DNA of 5,544 nucleotides, taken from Gammaproteobacteria bacterium. Its GTDB lineage: Bacteria; Pseudomonadota; Gammaproteobacteria; Pseudomonadales; Azotimanducaceae. The DNA lies in the NCBI GenBank assembly GCA_003228415.1, contig QIDL01000273.1:1-5544 (forward strand). The letters are read 5' to 3'. Positions 3,981 to 5,544 of this stretch are shown piece after piece. A program made the translations under genes and the position numbers. The notes beneath the pieces are model-generated. The model worked only from the letters and a program-made list of their open reading frames with translations. It searched no databases and was not told the DNA's origin. Within the stretch, counting starts at the first letter, position 1, and every line of letters starts with the position of its first letter.

Positions 3981-5544
3981 TTACTTCAAATACACGCTAT
4001 TGCCGCGTGCGATGGTTTCCAGTACTTCAATATCGATAATCTCCTCGGCTGCGACCTCTGTGGGATCGCTTGAAAGTATCACCAGATCGGCCTGTTTACC
4101 CGGTGTCAGGGTACCCTTGTCGTCTTCTTCAAAATACTGATAGGCGGCGTCACTGGTGGTGGCCCGTATGGCGTCCAAGGCCGATATGCGCTGTGCCTCA
4201 CCGAGCACCTGAGCACTTCGGGTGAGGCGATTCACCGTGGCCCAGATCAATCGGATCATGTTCGGGGGCACGATGGGCGTGTCGTTGTGGATGGTGAAAG
4301 GCATGCCGCGCTCGAGGGTGGAGCGGGTCGGGCTGATTCTGGATGCTCTGGCTTCACCGAGCACCGAATCGCGATGCCAGTCACCCCAGAAGTAGGAGTG
4401 AGCTGAGAAGTATGACGGGATCAGGGCCAGTTCGGCCATCACATCGAGCTGATCTTCGCGCACGGTTTGCGCATGAATCATCACTGTGCGGTGATCACCC
4501 AGCGGCTTTCCCTTCGCGGCTTCCCTGATTGCATCCAGTAACATGTCGGCAGCGGCATCACCGTTGGCATGAGCCAGAATCTGCACACCCTGGTCCAGGT
4601 ACTCCGCCACCAGAACGTTCACCGTCTCCTGCTCCATGGTCGGATAGCCGCGATAGTCGGATGTCTTTCCCTCGGGGGGTATCAGATAAGGCCGGGACAG
4701 ATAGGCGGTCTTACCCTGTGGAGAGCCATCCAGTGACAGCTTGATGCCGCCCAGTTTAAGTCCGTTGACATAGGCTCGGGTGTCCACGTTCTGAGGGAAG
4801 ACGAATGTATCCTCCTGGGCCATTGGATAGATCACCACATCCAGATCGAAAGGACGCTCACTGGCCAGCTTTTTGAGCATCTGATAGATCGGCAATGAGC
4901 TGGCGCCATCCTGTACGGTGGTAATACCAAATGAAGCATAGGTCGCCAGGGCCCTGGCAACATCGGTAGTCGGGTTTTTGCTGGGTGCAAACACGTAACG
5001 CTGGACCGGACGGGCTGCTGTTTCTTCCAGCACCCCGTTGGGTTCGCTGCTACCGGTGCGTCTTCGAATCAGACCACCCGCCGGGTCCGGGGTGCCTGCA
5101 TCGAGCGCCATAATTTCCAGAGCCCGGGAATTAACGGCAGCCAGATGTCCGGAAACGTGGATCAGGGCCAGGGGATGCTCTTTGGTGACCGCGTCAAGAT
5201 CGTCTCTGTCGGGGTGACGCTGCTCTTCGAGCAGGGAATCGTCGTAACCCATTCCGATGATCCATTCATCGGCCTGAAATCCTCCTTCTTTCAGGTAATC
5301 ACGCAGCACTTTCTGCAGTGCAGTTATGCTGCCAACCGGCCCCACCGGAGGTGAGGCGACATTGGCAAAGTTTATGGTCTGAGCCATGAAGGAAAGATGA
5401 CCATGAGCATCGACGAAGCCAGGCAGCAAAGCACGCTCGCCCAGGTCGGTAACGATCGTGTCGTCGCCTTGCCATCGGTCCGCTTCGGCCCGACTGCCCA
5501 CCCAGAGAATCTTACCCTCGCCAATGGCTACCGCGCTGGCTTGG
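3981..5544 (-). CDS. YtcJ-like amidohydrolase (amidohydrolase 3 family), N terminus outside the window
   Basis: 520 residues are visible and the C terminus is complete. The family (related to YtcJ and N-substituted formamide deformylase) hydrolyses C-N bonds using one or two metals in a TIM barrel, flanked by a composite beta-sandwich. Residues here are numbered from the first whole codon at 5543. Seen: the sandwich start ASAVAIGEGKILWVGS (2-17), LLPGFVDAHGHL with metal-ligand H47 and H49, HVSGH (129-133), NGVLEE (169-174), GIKLSLDGSPQGKTAYL (266-282; K268 and the DGS loop are typical), HANGD (325-329), HAQT (357-360), HNDTPI with the expected metal-site aspartate D421, and the closing GTLTPGKQADLVIL (477-490). 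All expected catalytic landmarks are present, so it looks active. A GTG at 5501 could be taken for the start, but the frame stays open to the window edge and the preceding 14 residues match the family's first strand, so the true start is beyond 5544. Family members often carry a signal peptide; that cannot be judged here. The LLM gene follows 65 bases downstream. Substrate unknown. Confidence 0.93.
   Translation of the reverse strand, partial: QASAVAIGEGKILWVGSRAEADRWQGDDTIVTDLGERALLPGFVDAHGHLSFMAQTINFANVASPPVGPVGSITALQKVLRDYLKEGGFQADEWIIGMGYDDSLLEEQRHPDRDDLDAVTKEHPLALIHVSGHLAAVNSRALEIMALDAGTPDPAGGLIRRRTGSSEPNGVLEETAARPVQRYVFAPSKNPTTDVARALATYASFGITTVQDGASSLPIYQMLKKLASERPFDLDVVIYPMAQEDTFVFPQNVDTRAYVNGLKLGGIKLSLDGSPQGKTAYLSRPYLIPPEGKTSDYRGYPTMEQETVNVLVAEYLDQGVQILAHANGDAAADMLLDAIREAAKGKPLGDHRTVMIHAQTVREDQLDVMAELALIPSYFSAHSYFWGDWHRDSVLGEARASRISPTRSTLERGMPFTIHNDTPIVPPNMIRLIWATVNRLTRSAQVLGEAQRISALDAIRATTSDAAYQYFEEDDKGTLTPGKQADLVILSSDPTEVAAEEIIDIEVLETIARGNSVYLK

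Noticed and set aside
5501..5501. GTG at 5501 as the amidohydrolase start
   Set aside because: The frame continues open to the window edge and encodes the expected first beta-strand (AVAIGEGKILWVG) upstream of this GTG.
1..5544. Mobile element, CRISPR array, tRNA/rRNA or defence system
   Set aside because: No transposase or integrase frame, no spaced direct repeats, no long terminal inverted repeats and no cloverleaf or conserved RNA motif was seen by eye on either strand. The HEAT-like domain alone is not evidence of defence.

Overview
The window is a stretch of GC-rich bacterial chromosome, compactly coded with Shine-Dalgarno sites, most likely from a proteobacterium. A gammaproteobacterial relative is my guess from the style of the LLM-type oxidoreductase and YtcJ-type amidohydrolase, but nothing in the window proves it. 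I see no rRNA, tRNA, insertion sequence, CRISPR array or phage gene.

Layout, left to right. (1) Positions 1-247, minus strand: the N-terminal 82 residues of a Ddn-like (DUF385, F420H2/quinone reductase family) split-barrel protein, cut by the window edge. (2) A 99-base divergent intergenic region. (3) Positions 347-844, plus strand: a 165-residue membrane-anchored protein that looks like a second, very divergent split-barrel protein, with six cysteines including a CxxC. (4) Positions 918-2555, plus strand: a 545-residue protein with one N-terminal membrane helix, a roughly 400-residue all-helical HEAT-like region and three C-terminal membrane helices. It is probably co-transcribed with the gene before it. 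(5) Positions 2556-2597: a convergent junction with an imperfect hairpin. (6) Positions 2598-2786, minus strand: a probable 62-residue small protein not recognised as a known family. (7) Positions 2908-3915, minus strand: an LLM-class (luciferase-like) flavin-dependent oxidoreductase, whose start is better placed at the second ATG than at the longest open frame. (8) Positions 3981-5544, minus strand: a YtcJ-like amidohydrolase, complete at its C terminus and running off the right edge.

How they may work together. The amidohydrolase and LLM genes are in the same direction, 65 bases apart, and may form a small catabolic unit (oxidative plus hydrolytic step on an unknown amide- or ring-containing substrate). 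The two plus-strand genes both predict inner-membrane proteins with their main domain outside the cytoplasm, so they may act as a pair. The Ddn-like gene is their divergent neighbour and appears to share a fold with the first of them. The most unusual part is positions 1-2555. The right half looks like ordinary accessory metabolism. I did not find a clear new defence or mobile system.
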